From: Telmatactis stephensoni
Lineage: Eukaryota > Cnidaria > Anthozoa > Actiniaria > Isophelliidae
NCBI GenBank assembly: GCA_029948255.1
Contig: JALIZF010001793.1
Coordinates: 244,001-308,000, forward strand
Direction of reading: 5' to 3'
Length of the DNA: 64,000 bases
This document shows, one piece after another, positions 47,821-61,146 of the stretch. The notes beneath the pieces were generated by a model. The model ran no database searches, was not told the origin of the DNA, and saw only the letters and a program-made list of their open reading frames with translations. The translations under genes were made by a program, and so were the position numbers. Position 1 is the first letter of the stretch, and each line of letters starts with the position of its first letter.

Positions 47821-50800
47821 ATGGCGTCTGCAGCGAAGAAATCGAAGCAAGACTTCAGTGATGTCAGCCACAGAATCAAGAAAGAAACAGCAAAAAGAGT
47901 CAAACTTTTTGACTCGATCCGTGGTAAAGAGCCTTCAATGCCATTCTGGGATGTGGTTATTATGAGCGCTAGTGATGAAAGCCAAAAACAAGCTTATGAA
48001 ATACAACTTGAGGCCAAAAAGCTTCGCAATGAACTGCCCCTGGGGGTGAAATACCACGTCTTTGCTGACCCTCCTGGACCTAAGATCGGTAATGGTGGAT
48101 CAACCATTATGTGCATACAGGAGCTTTTGAAGATCTATGGAGAGGAAAAGCTGAGTTCGTTCAAAATAATGCTAGCACATGCTGGAGGCTACAGTACAAG
48201 AATGCCGAATGCTAGTGTGTTAGGGAAAGTTTTCACGCCTTTACCATGGGGTATGTAGATGTAGTGGAGTTTTACTCTTTATTTGTTAGGTTGATTACTA
48301 TTTCTTTATAAAGTTTTCGCCTTGTGTGCATTGGTGAACACCATATTGCTTGCATACATTAGTATCATTATTATAATTTATGCATATCAGTTTTTATGCA
48401 GGCATCAATGTAAAGACACACGTGTGTGTGTGTGTGGGGGGGGGGGGGGTGGAAGAGGGGTTGGCAGAGGTGGGGCATTTGAATTTTTTGGTAATTTTTC
48501 AGTCAAATTCCCCACCCTCGGGACTGAAGAGAGGTTCGAATATGATCAAATGTAACCTGTACAGATCTTTAATGTGACAGTAATTTGAAAACCAAATTCA
48601 AATGGCCTTACCCTGGGGCAAAATGTGCAATCAATTCCCCAGGGTGGGGACAACAGCAGTGCTCAAATCCCCACATCTGCCTGATCATGACTCCTCCCCT
48701 CTCCATTTTTACATTTATACCATTTACCAATCAGTAACTCTTACTAAAATGCCTGTAAACTGGACTAGATTGGCTAATGTATAACTCAGCTTGCTACTGA
48801 ATATTTACTTGGAATCTAAAAATTTCATCACATCAAATGGGGACGGGGGCAGAGCCTTTTCAAAAATGTACCCCTCTCAAATATGAACTTTTAAAATTTG
48901 GGATTCCTGTGATGCATCTGACAGGAAGCTCATTATATCAAAACTTGACAGTGATTATTGCTGGCCTAAAACACTCCTTTAAATATGAACATTTAATGAT
49001 AAATTCTTCATTTGATATATGAAAAAGCCAACTCTAAGAATATTATTGCCCCCCCCTATTTTTTCCATATCCAAAAAAATGTAACACCCCCCTCCCATTT
49101 GAGTTGATTTTGAGAAATGCACCTCCCTTCTTTGAACACCACCCCATTGGGCCAACAAACAGTCCCTTATAAATAAAATATTACATGTAAGAAGTTTGTC
49201 CAAAGGTTACACAGGCTACATACCGGGTAGGTCATCGCCAGTATCCCAATACTATAATTTATGATTCTGCAATGTTTTGGACAGTTATATTCTGTAAATA
49301 CTGTATCTTTGAGAGAGGTGCACTTTATAATATTTGTAATTAGGCTTTAAATCCTTTATATAAAATTTATTGTTTCCTATCCAGGTCACCCTCCATACCA
49401 GATGATAGAAATGCTTATGGCAATGTTCATAGAGTTTCCAGCCAATATGATCCCAGGAATTTTGTTGGTTTGTCCAGACACATTTGAGTTGTTCAACACT
49501 GATGGCATACAATGTCATTTCAATGAGCCTGGTTTTACAGCTTTAGCACATCCATCTCCAATTGAAATAGGAACAACACATGGCATCTTTGATGTGATGA
49601 AAAACTCTGAAAATATAGTAAGGCATTGAGTTATGGAATTTATCAATACTTTGTTTTGCAATGCTTTAATTTCTTCTTCATTTTGATACATGTAGTCTGA
49701 TGGAAACCACATAGAATAGGAAGCCATTGTCTTCAAATCATACTCTCTACCATTGTAGTTTGATTGAGCTATCTGTTCTTCTAATGTACTCAATATATTT
49801 GCAATTAGCAAGTCGCAAGTGGATTTCCTTTGTCTGTACTCTTATTGACAATGGATCCAGAGGTTTCATTAATAGGCAGTTACCAGAGATTTACCACCAC
49901 CTACTTTATGGCACTTTAAGGTGATGTTACAAGAGTCAATTCACAACACCAATTTTCCACGCAACAAATGTTATCCATAAAGTTTGTGCCATGGAAAATA
50001 CAAAACGCAACTATTTTTTAGCAATATTTTTGCTTTAATAGTGACCCAGTTCAATGTTTGATATAAATTTTAAAAACTTTTAATGCAAAATTATCAATTT
50101 GACCAAGTGTGGCACGGAAAATCATTGTTGCAAATCGACCCATGTAGCATCGCCTTTACCTCATATTACCAGCTATTTTTTGAAGCCACCCTCATAGTTC
50201 AAAATTTGCTGAAACTCCTGTGGATCTGGCATCACAAAATGTTCAAAACTCAAGTGGAACCACAAGCACACACATTACATGTACATTGAATATTCAAGTC
50301 ATATGTAATCACTCTTACTATTTATTTGAACTTTTAGCATAAAGATGTGGTAGTCAAGACAACATGTTCAAGATTTCTTCACAAGCCATCTATTGATAAA
50401 ATGAAAGAAAGTGGTGTAGTATTCAAAAAGGATGATCAAGATCATGTCTATACTGATAGTATATTCTTTATGGATTGGAAAACAGCTAAGGAACTCCATG
50501 AACTCCTCAGTCAAACCACTCTTGATTGTGAGATATGCTCATTTGGGGATTTTCTTCAGGCTCTGGGTCCAAACTCCTCTATTGACTATACAAGGTAAGT
50601 ATTTTTTATACCTTAGGAATGAGCTTTTATCATCAAAATTCCAAAAGTCACAGTACAGAAATATAATTACCATAGCTGGAAAGAGCACGTCAAAATTAGT
50701 AAAATTGTGAAGTTTGAATGAAGTAACTTTCAAACTCACCAAGATATGAATTTTCCGAAATCGAAATTTTGTATGAAAACATTCACTGGTAGGCAAGAGA

Positions 50801-53246
50801 TGCCTACCAGCAAAGGTTTTCTTACAAATTCACACTTTTCAAAAATTCATATTCTCGCGAGTTTTGGATTTAATTCCTTCAACCTTCACTGTCTTGCTAA
50901 TTTTAACATGCTCTTTCCAGCTATGGCAATTCTTTTTCTGTTTTACAAATTTAAAAATACCTGATAAAAGCTCATTTGTTGAGATATTCAATTAATTTAC
51001 TGGGTTTCACTGATCTTAAGAACTTAAAGACAGAGAAGATACATGTACAACCATGCATAGATTGCAGATTGATTTAATATTGTTCCAGATTATGATAATA
51101 TATAAATATAATACAGCAGAACATCAAACAAGGTTTAAATTTTTCAAACAAAAGTAATTTCAAACCTCAGCATACATGTACTCTTTATGCTTGACATCAA
51201 ACTACACGCAAACTACACTAAAAAAAATCACGTACGACGAATGTTAAAAGACCTCCGGACAGTACTCTATGTGATGCTTTATGTGAGGCCATTAGCATCT
51301 CATTTTTCCACAAAAAGCTGCCTAAGAGTCTCAAATTTTGAAAGCAAAGGACATTAGTGAAAAAGGGTCTCAGGCTTATGAGAAAAAGGTCCCTCTCAAA
51401 GTCTACATGTAGCAGAGTCTTGCCTCTTGACATTCAGCACATCAGTATTTACTATTATAATGATTCTGTTTTTCAGGAATGTTGCCAATGTCACAACTGT
51501 TGCATCATCTCTTGTCAAAACCAGAGAAATGATCTACAACCATCTCAAGGGAACTCCATTAAATGTCATTATATTAAATGAATCCAAGTTTTACCATATA
51601 GGGACACTAGCTGAATATACTCACTATTTCTGTGATGATCCTGTTTTCAGGTTGGTTTGTCTGTCTGTCTGTCTGTTTGTTTGTTTGTTGTTTTTTTTGT
51701 TTGTTTTTTTGATTTTGGTCAACTCAGGCAGGATACAAGCACATAATGTGCCCCTAGGGTTTTGTAGATGGGCTCTCCCTACGTAATGAGCTTTTCTCAC
51801 CCCTTGCATGACATTTTATTTTTTTACCCAACAGCAACAAAAATATAATATTTGAAAAGAGCACACCAAATTTAGCAAACATTGAAATTTTGAGGTAGTT
51901 TCGATGAATAGCACCAAAGATATGGGTGGCCAAAGTCTGTGCTTTTTGTAAAGAAATGTTCCTTGGAGGGCAACATGTTCGACTAAAATATAAAATGTCA
52001 TTCAAGGGGTGAGAAACGCTTATGAGAGAAGGGAAGGGAGCAATTAGTGAAAAATTAGTATACCCTAACCCCAATAGAACATAATGGCTGTATTAATTAC
52101 TTTAAGGAATCACACCTGTGAGCTACAAGTTAGTTAAAAAGGGTTTAATAGAATTCTTACCATAATAATATTGTTTATAATTGAATAATTTGAATTATTC
52201 TCTGCAATTTTCTAAACACCTCAAAAACTAAAATGATTGTGGTGTTGAGACTTTCTCATTATTTTCACAGATATGAATCTTCTGGACATCATGAAATTGG
52301 TGTGTCCCATACAAGCAAGTACTCCAGATCACCCAATACAGTCATTGCTGAGAGCTCAGTTCTTATACACTGTCACAAGAATCTACCCTCCCATGTGGGA
52401 CCCAAATGTGTGCTAGATTTCTGTGAAATTGGAGAGAGTGCTTGTGTGGAGAAAGGCTGTGTTATCACCAATGTGTTCATTCCTGAAGAGGCTGAGGTGC
52501 CAGAAAATGTGTTTGTTATGACCACTTGTGTGAAGGTGGACGGTACAGAAGGGTTGTTTGTGACAGTTGGATATGACGTTGAAGACAACATGAAGAAGGC
52601 ATCAACTGAAAAAGAGTTGTCCAAGCTCAGTTACATGGGAAAGCCACTTGATGAAGTTTTTGATCTTTTAGGTGTTACACAGGTAAGATTATAACATTCT
52701 TAATATAGTTTAACTAATAATGTAGAACTTATCTTATTAGATTAGATTAGAATAGATTAGAATTAGATTCTTGATTTTGTTGTCGCAATGTTTGTTATGC
52801 TTATGTGAAAAGCCTAGCTTTTACTTCGCCATTTTGGTCATTGTTGAGTTTTCCAATACTATATGTTTTTTCCCATAAAAGGGTCAGCATTCTATATTAG
52901 TCATCATCACCATCATCATCATCATCATCATCATCAATATCATTATTAACAACTAAATGTAATCATCTTTATTTTTTAGAATGATTGGGAAATGGTTTCA
53001 CTGTGGCATGCAAGGCTATTCCCAGTTTTTAAAGATGTCAAACTCTCAACTCGCTACACCCTTGAAACTCTCTGTGCTCTGAGAGAAGGAGACAAAGTAC
53101 CAACTCTCCCAGAATCAGACATCTTTGGCAACAAGCGATTCTCCATGGCTGACATTCTAGTTCACAAAGATGTAAAGAGCACTTTGGACTTCAGGGAAAA
53201 GTTGAGAGAAAAGATAAAGGGCTTTAGTACGCATGCGTTAAAGTAG
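47821..53246 (+). CDS. FPGT: Fucose-1-phosphate guanylyltransferase (GDP-fucose pyrophosphorylase)
   Basis: Six exons: 47821-48250, 49385-49617, 50338-50594, 51477-51650, 52271-52682 and 52980-53246. They sum to 1773 nt, 590 aa, close to the ~590-600 aa of vertebrate FPGT. All introns are GT-AG with agreeing phases. The start ATGGCG has A at -3. The enzyme makes GDP-fucose from fucose-1-phosphate and GTP in the cytosolic salvage pathway. Family marks are the nucleotide-binding PPGPKIGNGGST (about 84-95), HAGGYSTRMPNAS (120-132), GHPPYQM at the exon 1/2 joint, GFTALAHPSPIEIGTTHG (exon 2), RFLHKPSIDKM (exon 3), the YEHxE-like region ESSGHHEIG and a repeat-rich beta-helix-like second half. The C-terminus keeps SLWHARLFPVF. 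No kinase domain is fused, unlike plant and bacterial FKP. Introns hold MITEs. Confidence 0.96.
50619..50975. mobile_element. ~357-bp MITE, ATGAGCTTTTATCA family, copy 2 (FPGT intron 3)
   Basis: Opposite in orientation to the copy at 23836-24193 and alignable over its whole length. It shares the GCTGGAAAGAGCACGTC phrase and the central CTGGTAGGCA / TGCCTACCAG hairpin. It begins only 24 bp after the exon 3 donor. Confidence 0.88.
51789..52020. mobile_element. ~230-bp MITE in FPGT intron 4
   Basis: The left end AGCTTTTCTCACCCCTTGCA pairs with the right AAGGGGTGAGAAACGCT, continuing through ATGACATTTTAT / ATAAAATGTCAT. The interior is AT-rich and partly palindromic. Confidence 0.8.
52902..52937. 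repeat. (ATC)n microsatellite in FPGT intron 5
   Basis: About ten ATC triplets shortly before the exon 6 acceptor. Confidence 0.9.
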
Positions 53247-56200
53247 AAAGTTGATTGGTCTGAAGCATCTTCTGAAAGCACCCAGTCTTTTGACCTCCCT
53301 TATCCTTTGTTCTCCTAGCTTCTAAATTAAGAACTTAGTGGAATAATCTAAGGGCGTGTTTTTTGGCAGAGGAACAAGAAAACGAACACTTTAATATGCT
53401 AACTTAGTCTTACATGTAGCTCTCAAACTGAAATGCCTTACGAGTTTTATGAGCACATACGAGCTTCATCAGGACGTCACGCTGTATGCCAGCCATTGGT
53501 TATACTTTGTAAGACATCGGTTTTGCTCGGTGGTTGTAACATCCCGAGTCGTAGCATGCAGTGTTTTCCCGTCCGCCACAAAATGTAGACAGGTCTATAC
53601 AGCGCATGCTCAGCCGGGGAATGTCGAACGCCCGCCGAGTGAACGTCGAACGTCCGCCGAGTGAATGTGGAACGCCCGCCGAGTGAACGTTCAGAAAATC
53701 GTCTTGTTTATTTTGGATTGACTGGGAGAAAAAAATGATACTCGGGTTAGAAATGACTCAAAATTGTCCAAAACCATTCCTTTGTACTCCCATTGGCCCA
53801 TCTCATTCTAACACATACGTTATGCAGAAAGGGTTTAGGTGTTTCATATATATCTTTTGTATCGAGGCGTTGTTATGTAAGTAGTCATTTTTCTTTTTAT
53901 TTGTAATAAATATACCTCACAATAAAGTATACGTTATTATTTGGTTGTAAGGCAGTCTATAGAATACTATGCGCCAATTAGGATAAATTGCAAAATTCCA
54001 TCCTCTGACTTTCGGCATAATTTATTTTTTAATAACTTTGACAGGGCAAGAAACAGACTTTAAGTCCATGCCAAGCTAATAGATAATAGATGGATTTCAT
54101 CGTGTGTCAACCTCTGAAAGTGTTGCGCGCACCGTATAAGCTACATCGTATGTCAACCTTTGAGAATGTTGCTAACACAGGAAACCCAACGTTTATTTTC
54201 ACAACTAGAATTCCAATGGAAAATTAAAATCTCCATTGGAATTTAGTCGTAGATTTTGGACAACCCTCTAATTTTCCACTGATATGTTTCAGCTGACCAT
54301 CATGCTACGTCGTCTCTTTTGAATGCAATATAGAACAAACTATTTTGAACTCTTAATATAAGGGAGACAACTATATTTTGAAGTTGCAAGGTTTAGGATA
54401 TGGCTATTGCCGACCACCTTTGAAAAAATGTCTGACAAAAAAGAGGTCTTTGTTTTAGATATAATGAATTCACTGACCGAGATATGTAGGAGGTTTTTCA
54501 TCTATTCTATGTTTATGCGCCACTACCTTCATACTAATCCCGATAATTTTGAAAACTTGTCTTTTGCTCCAGTTTCGCGCTTTAGGCAAAAGAAAATCGC
54601 TGTTTTAGTGTGGACGGAAGGTTTAACAGTAAGCAAAAAAGTTACACTTTGAAATTAAACTTAAAATTAGTAAAATAAGTATGAACGTAGGCTAAAAAAG
54701 CTTGCAAATATAATGACCTTGTCTAACGCAAAGATCGAGTTCTAATTTGTGTTTGGGATTTATTGGATTATCAGGTGTGCTCTAGCATTGCGGCTATTGT
54801 TCGACTTCAGATTCTTAGCATTTATTTCTTAAGATACATTATAGTATTACAATCGACTTTGAAGTACCTCTTTATTTACTATCAAAAGTTTCGGTCCATA
54901 AACTATATCGCAGAGCCGTTAAACGGACGACACCCCCGATCTTTTCAACTTTTTCAGAATTGCCTCTGGAAGGCTATACTGATGCAATTATAATTCGTTC
55001 TGAAATACAATTTTAACTTTTACTGGCTCATCAGATCACAAATATATGGCCTTCATAATGTAAGAAGGTAGCTGTTTGGGCCCGTAGTGATCTTCATATT
55101 ATTTTCTCTTTCATAACTGAAAGTTGATTGTTCATTTTTGTAATATCTTTATTCAACGAAAAAAATTAATTTTCATATAATCCACTTTCAACAATTACGA
55201 TCCTGATAGCTTTCGATTCGTTGGAAGCAGTCCCTTGGCTAAGCTTAAGTCAATTGCATTTTTAATGGTTCAGTTTTTCAAAAACATTTTAAAATTGTAC
55301 AAATACTCTTTTTCTTGATAAAGGTATTTAATGCACTTCCGAAGGCAGACGCTTTACACCTTCCAGTTTTCTCGCGTCTTTCAAAAACTGACAACTTAAT
55401 TAATTTTCTACAACTTTGAAGCAATTTTTCTAAGTGCTCTCGGAAGCGTAACAGCCAAATACTACGGCCGTATGTCATTCTCTGAAGAGACATAGGCGCG
55501 CTATACCATGAGGGTTTTGACACTTCAACGAGAAAAATAGTCATTCCATTACTGCGTCTATGAAAGACTTTGCTCAGCTGCTGGCCAGTGCCTTGGGTCT
55601 CACCCGTAAACACTCTTTGTTTAAGACTAATTAGCTAAAGACAGTTGAATAGTCGAGCCATTCTTCAGCTAGACGGGATATCGTTACCCTGCATTTGAAA
55701 AGCTTAACCCTGACATGTAGGGATTGAAGAGTAAATAAAAAAGGGGAGCTTTGGCTGGACGGAGAATAGTTTCTGTCGAATTGTGTAATCTGGTTTTGAC
55801 GGCAACTCTTTACAAGCACCTGTATTATTGATGCGTTTGCTTTCGGTTGCTGCCATCCGATGGCAGTATACCAGCACATGTTACAAAGCTTTCGAAAGAG
55901 GCTTTCTTTACTCGTAGATCAAGCAAAAGGACAATGACTTTCAAGGGCTTTCATTGACAATTACTGACAATACAGCTAGATGCTGTTTACTGTCGCTTGT
56001 TGAATAGAAGTTATTGAAATGGAACGAGCTCTTCGCCACGACGCTGTGTTTCAATGTCTTGAACACACGAGCAAGGCGCTAGCCTCGGTAACATCGATAT
56101 TAACACACTGACAAGCATATTCGTTGTGTCAACTTTAGAAAATTTGGTGATAAAAATAACATTCTTTAACACAAAGACTTGGACACTACCTTTGTAGCTA

Positions 56201-56978
56201 ATTATCATGCAAGTTTTTAATCAGCATACGATAAAACCTTTTTTCACCTTTTTTCTGCTGTTTCTTCTTAAATCGACTCAGATTCAGATGCGTAATTATT
56301 GGTGAAGCCTACAGAAGCATTAATGAATATATCTACTCCCTGAATGCAAGGTTTATGGTTAGGCTAATTAAGGAAAAAACAATTAACAGAAGCTATATTG
56401 AATGCTTTATACGCGGCTCGTCAACAGAAATGTATCCATGTAACTAATTGCGATCAACGGTTGGTGTGAAAATAGCTTGTTGAGATCTATATTTGACAAG
56501 GGCTTTTTTACTGAATAAATAACCCCCCGCTTTTTGGCACCGCTGTGATCTCATTTATGTAACAATCTCAAGTGTAAAGCTATAAATCTTTTGTTTCAAA
56601 GTTGGATGATACTTCACGGAATATCTTGTCATATTGCTTATGAGTTTGGATTCAGATAAAACCTTAAGGGAAATCCTTCTTTGACATATTGTGTAAGGCT
56701 GTCGCTTGGTTTAGCAAATCTGCCATGTTTGTCTGACTTGTAGAAAGAATGTCATAAGACACAGAAACAATTTTGTCCCCAACCAATCACAGTGCTTCAC
56801 TAAATAACCTTGACAAAAGAGAACAAAAGCTACTGAGGTGTTGGTTTGGACAATAGAGGGCCATACAATTGTAGCGTTGGACTAACGATTGCCATTTCGC
56901 TCAAGAGTCACTTGAGAAAAGATCGTCTTGACGTTGAAGAGCGTGTTGAGTGTTTCAAGGACCTTTACGACTGTCGCG
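53247..56978. other. FPGT 3' region and intergenic DNA before DMRT
   Basis: Two AATAAA hexamers (53905-53910 and 53921-53926) about 660 nt past the FPGT stop are the likely poly(A) signals. A three-copy 22-bp repeat with the core CGCCGAGTGAACG lies at 53616-53690 and is related to sequence near 14100. The remaining 3 kb has frames up to 111 codons (for example 55278-55613, minus) with no recognised domains. DMRT 5' regulatory DNA presumably lies in its right part. Confidence 0.5.
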
Positions 56979-59900
56979 ATGGGTGAGCCATCTTTTGTTG
57001 CTCAAAAGTCATATGCCGAGCAAAAACCCACAAGGATGCCTAAATGCGCTCGGTGCTATATCCATGGGGTCATATCATATCTAAAAGGGCACAAGCGCTT
57101 CTGTCGATGGAGGGACTGCACTTGTGCGCGATGTACTCTGATAGCTGAAAGACAAAGAGTAATGGCAGCGCAAGTAGCATTGAGAAGGCAGCAGACCCAA
57201 GAAGAAACTATGCGAGTGCAAGGTCCATCGCACGTTTTATCCACTGCGTCTATGCAGGTCGTGTACACAGACATTCCTAGCACAGCGTTGCCATTAACGC
57301 AGACTGTTTCTCCAGAACACGGTAAGATACTTTTATTTCCTTTTTTTAAAATTTCAACATACTATTTGCGAGAAAAAGTGTTTCCATTTGCGAGCAAGCA
57401 GCTTGTTTTGGAAAATATGTGTCGAAAAGACTGTAATATTTTCTCGAGTGTCGAGTGTAGTTTTTAACATGTAGCAAATTAATATGTATTTGTAGTTCCT
57501 TTAGTTTGTCACTTCTTTTACTAAAAAGTAAACAACGGCTCGTTTGAAGTGTGTTCGCCTTTATTCACTGTAATAACTAAAAGCTACGAGGTCACTGTAA
57601 GGCTAACAGGAATCTCTCTGTATTTGGTAAAACGAAAGAAGACATTCTTCCCGTTTCGTGTTGCCATCTGTTCTTGAATATGGATGATGTCTAGTCACTT
57701 CTTGGTCTGTCATTGGGCTGAATCTTGTTCTCTTTACAAATCTAAATCACCTTATTATTAACGAGGCTTATGCAACACCAATTGTTATATTCAAGTGTGA
57801 ATTATCTGGAGGAATTAAGCTTTCTGTTGCAACTTGGGGAGGAACTGATTTTACAATAAACAATTTTTTCCGGTATCGACTAGAAACTTTGGTGTCAATG
57901 TCCACCTCCTCGCACGTTGACACACCATAAAGTTTCAAGCAAACTGCAAAAAAAACTGCTTTGAATTCCCAAGAGACTCAAGTTTTAACAATGTAGTCTG
58001 GCTTATAATGTAATTATTCATAAACGATTACGAAAACTAAAACTTTTGCCACAATTGTAATTTTTTCCGCGTAATTTGGAAAGCCGACTTTGGTTGATCT
58101 TCCTGATGAGTTTTATGGCCCTTTTAAAACAATAACTTAAAGAAAATAATGTTCGATTCACTTGAGCCTGTGATTACTTGTAATCCTTTTATTTTGATAC
58201 ATGCACGTACTCCAAGCGTCAAAGCATCTCAAAGTGCTATTTGTAAAGGTTTTACAGAAAAATTGAGACGCACTAAGCCGACGCATTTTGTCGGGAAAGG
58301 AAGTCTCTGCAGCTAAATGGCTTCCGTGAACCGGCTAAAATTTTCTATTTCCTAAACTTTAGCCGGTCTCAAACTGTGTCAATTAGCAAAATTGCTTATT
58401 AAACAAACTTTCTGACTCTCTGCTTTTTACTGTTTTTATATAAACGAGGGTCAAGCTCCTCAAGTTTATTTAACGAAGAAATCACGGCTTCAAGAGTCTT
58501 ACTCAGTTTGTTAAAGTTTCAGAAAATGTTTCAGGGCTATTTCCAATCAAGTTGTTAATAATTTAGGCTTAGAATTGTAAAGTAATTGTATTTGTAATAA
58601 CTACCCTGGTGTTGAAATGAGTAGAAATGATATTTTAAAAAGCATTCATTAACTCCCCTTCAAAAATTCATACGCGATTGAATTTTAGGAAGGACGAGCA
58701 AAGTTTAATTTTTACTGTGACCTAGAGAAATCCAAAAACATTTTTACGCTAATTAATGATATTCATGATAGCAGATAATGCTACGAGATTTAGATGATTA
58801 AGGTAACTGTAATTTTTGAGGCTTATTTTTATAGAAAGCCGGAGTCATCCGTTTGTTTCAAGTTGATTTAAGAGAGCACATGTTTTCCGTGCAATCTTGG
58901 TATCTTAGCAAACTAGTCGATCTACACTGTTGCAAAAACTTACAAAAAATTACAAAAGTCAGTTATGGCGTCAAAAGGTATCTCACAACAGAAATTAGTC
59001 TTCTTTTGGACTTGTAAATAGGAATGACTTCCAGAGTAAATTAAAACTAGTTTACTGATATTTTGTCGATAATTTTGAAGTAGTTTTGACGTAGACTTTT
59101 TCTTGTCGGTCGCTGTTAGTTGATTCACTTCAAAGTAAACAGTCCTCCGTTCAAGTTGATGTGAGAGAAATGTAATTCCATGTAAGAAAACTTAGGTTTC
59201 TCGGTAACGGTAGATCAGCGGAAATCACAAGCTTTACTTTTGGCTAATAGTAATGAAAAAAACTAATGATTACAAAAAGAAGATAAAGAGAGATTTCTAA
59301 CGACTGTTTGTGAGGAACAGGGAAACTGAATACAAAAGCAAAATGTATAATAGAAATTAAAAAAAAAACAACAACAACAACAACAAAAAACAACAACAAC
59401 AACAACAAAACAGAAAAAACAAGCATTTCACTAAGTAATACAACTCTCCCTCCCTCCCTCCCTCCCTCTCTCTCTCTCTCTCTCTTTCACTCTCTCTAAG
59501 CACAGGTAACCCAAGGAATAACCTTGTATTAGGCTATGTGAAATTAACATCTGTTTGGCTTACTCAGGCTACCCATACAATAATACTAAATTTTTCGCGA
59601 AATCCTTCCCTAATTTCTATGCCCGTACTTTGTCCGTACTTCAAATTTTCTGAGGTCGTCAACAGTGTATGGACTTTTTTTTTTTACAAACAATGTATAG
59701 GTCTAGATAATGGACGTCAAGAACATGTCAGAAGAAGCAGCAGCGGTAGTGGAACTGGCTCCGAGCTGAGTGTCTCTATACCTGAAGTCAAAGTGAAGTC
59801 AGAGCCAATAAGTCCATCAGAGCAAATTAACTCGTGCGACTCTGTGGACCGAAATAACAACGAAAATCTGGCCAACGAAAGACAAAAGAGAAGCTACAGC

Positions 59901-60551
59901 GAGATGAACGGAGATGAGCCGAGTAAAGACGAATACTTCACGAAAAGTACCCGACAACGCTCGCCTATTAAAAAACCAACCGATGTGAACAACAGTTCAA
60001 TTGAGCTTCTACAGCGCATCTTTCCGCATCAAAGCAGAGCAGTCTTGGAGCTGATAATGCGTTCATCCGATAACGATGTCGTGAAGGCCATTGAATCGTT
60101 GATTCCTGACGAGAATAACAACCATTATCCACAACCGTACCCATCAGTGGTTTCTGTGCGCGGTTTTGCTACACCATACATACCATACTGTTCTAAAGAA
60201 GAAGACGGAAGAAAGTCGGCATTCTCTCCGATCACCAAGAACGGAATATACTACAATGCACACAAGAAAAACTCTCCAGCTATGAGTGCATTTCAGCCCG
60301 TTCAATCCCCACTAAGTGGAACTGATGTAAGTCCTACTTATCCCGCAGAACAATTCCATTACCCCATCCAAACATCGCCCTATATATTCAACAGACACGC
60401 CTCGACAACGCTGATGTCGCTTAACAACGCTAAGCATTTGCAACCACAGGGTGACCAACGACCTTCAGTACATTGTACACATTGTGGATTTGCTGTCAGT
60501 AGTGCTGACAAGTATTGTAGTGAGTGTGGAAAATGCCTAGGACCGAAATGA
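56979..60551 (+). CDS. DMRT transcription factor with DM and DMA domains
   Basis: Two exons, 56979-57321 and 59701-60551, with a 2.4-kb GT-AG intron; 1194 nt, 397 aa. The start is the first ATG of the frame (GCGATGG). The DM domain spans about residues 18-71. Its zinc ligands are C23, C26, H29, H38, C42, C47, C49 and C52, with spacing identical to Doublesex, followed by the recognition helix [24 protein letters not shown] (CUE-like) domain lies at about 211-250 ([20 protein letters not shown]), placing it with DMRTA/DMRT3-type proteins. Between them is a Ser-rich linker with VKSEPISP (146-153). The C-terminus carries C373-X2-C376-X10-C387-X2-C390, like a small zinc ribbon. It is a nuclear DNA-binding regulator, probably in sexual or neural development by analogy. 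The exact orthologue is uncertain. Confidence 0.95.
57322..59700 (+). other. DMRT intron with simple repeats
   Basis: AT-rich, with (CAA)n runs at about 59367-59412 and a CCCT/CT pyrimidine tract at about 59447-59498. No nested gene is seen. Frames continuing past the exon 1 donor or before the exon 2 acceptor are intronic read-through. Confidence 0.6.
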
Positions 60552-61146
60552 AAGCTATGTAATGAATAAGAACAAATTGAGCTACTCTACTCTACTGCCT
60601 TACTGTGAAGGCACTGAAGACACAGTATATACCTATTTCAAAAGGATTGTCTTTGGTAGTTTGCATATTGCATTCCAAGATTAAAATGCATGCTGGGTAC
60701 TATAATAAACTGACTCTTTGTTTCCTCATGTTGAATATCAACAGTCGTTTTTCTAAAACTTTCAGCAGTCGTTTTTCTAAAATTTTCATGTGACCTTAAG
60801 TTTTAAAATTTTGTGAAAACCATTGTTGAAGGCAAGCGTAAAAGCGAAGTTTGCATAAGTTTACAAAAGCACGAAGACGTGACTACGAGCATACGCAGAC
60901 GTTTTTCACTATAGTGTCATTTTAGTCTTGAAATGCAAAATGCAGTATATGCAACTTAACAATGAACAATGTTTGAAACAGGTTATATAACATTGATTAC
61001 GAATGTTTGTTATTGAGATAGTTCTCCCAACTTTTTTTAGTTTATTTTGTTTATAAAGACAATGCACTGCGAGCTTAGTAAATTTGTAGATGCACTAAAT
61101 AGGTGAAAACGTGATCAGTAGCAAATGGCTGGAATATAAATTTTAG
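60552..61146 (+). other. DMRT 3' UTR and downstream DNA
   Basis: An AATAAA at 60704-60709, 153 nt past the stop, is the likely poly(A) signal. A two-copy repeat AGTCGTTTTTCTAAAA lies at 60743-60784. Nothing else supportable. Confidence 0.5.

Noticed and set aside
54407..55879. Frames of 81-111 codons between FPGT and DMRT
   Set aside because: No recognisable domains, and nothing links them into an exon chain.
59538..59700. Extended 5' coding sequence for DMRT exon 2
   Set aside because: The frame is open upstream, but a proper acceptor at 59699-59700 joins exon 1 in phase, and the upstream residues do not resemble DMRT.
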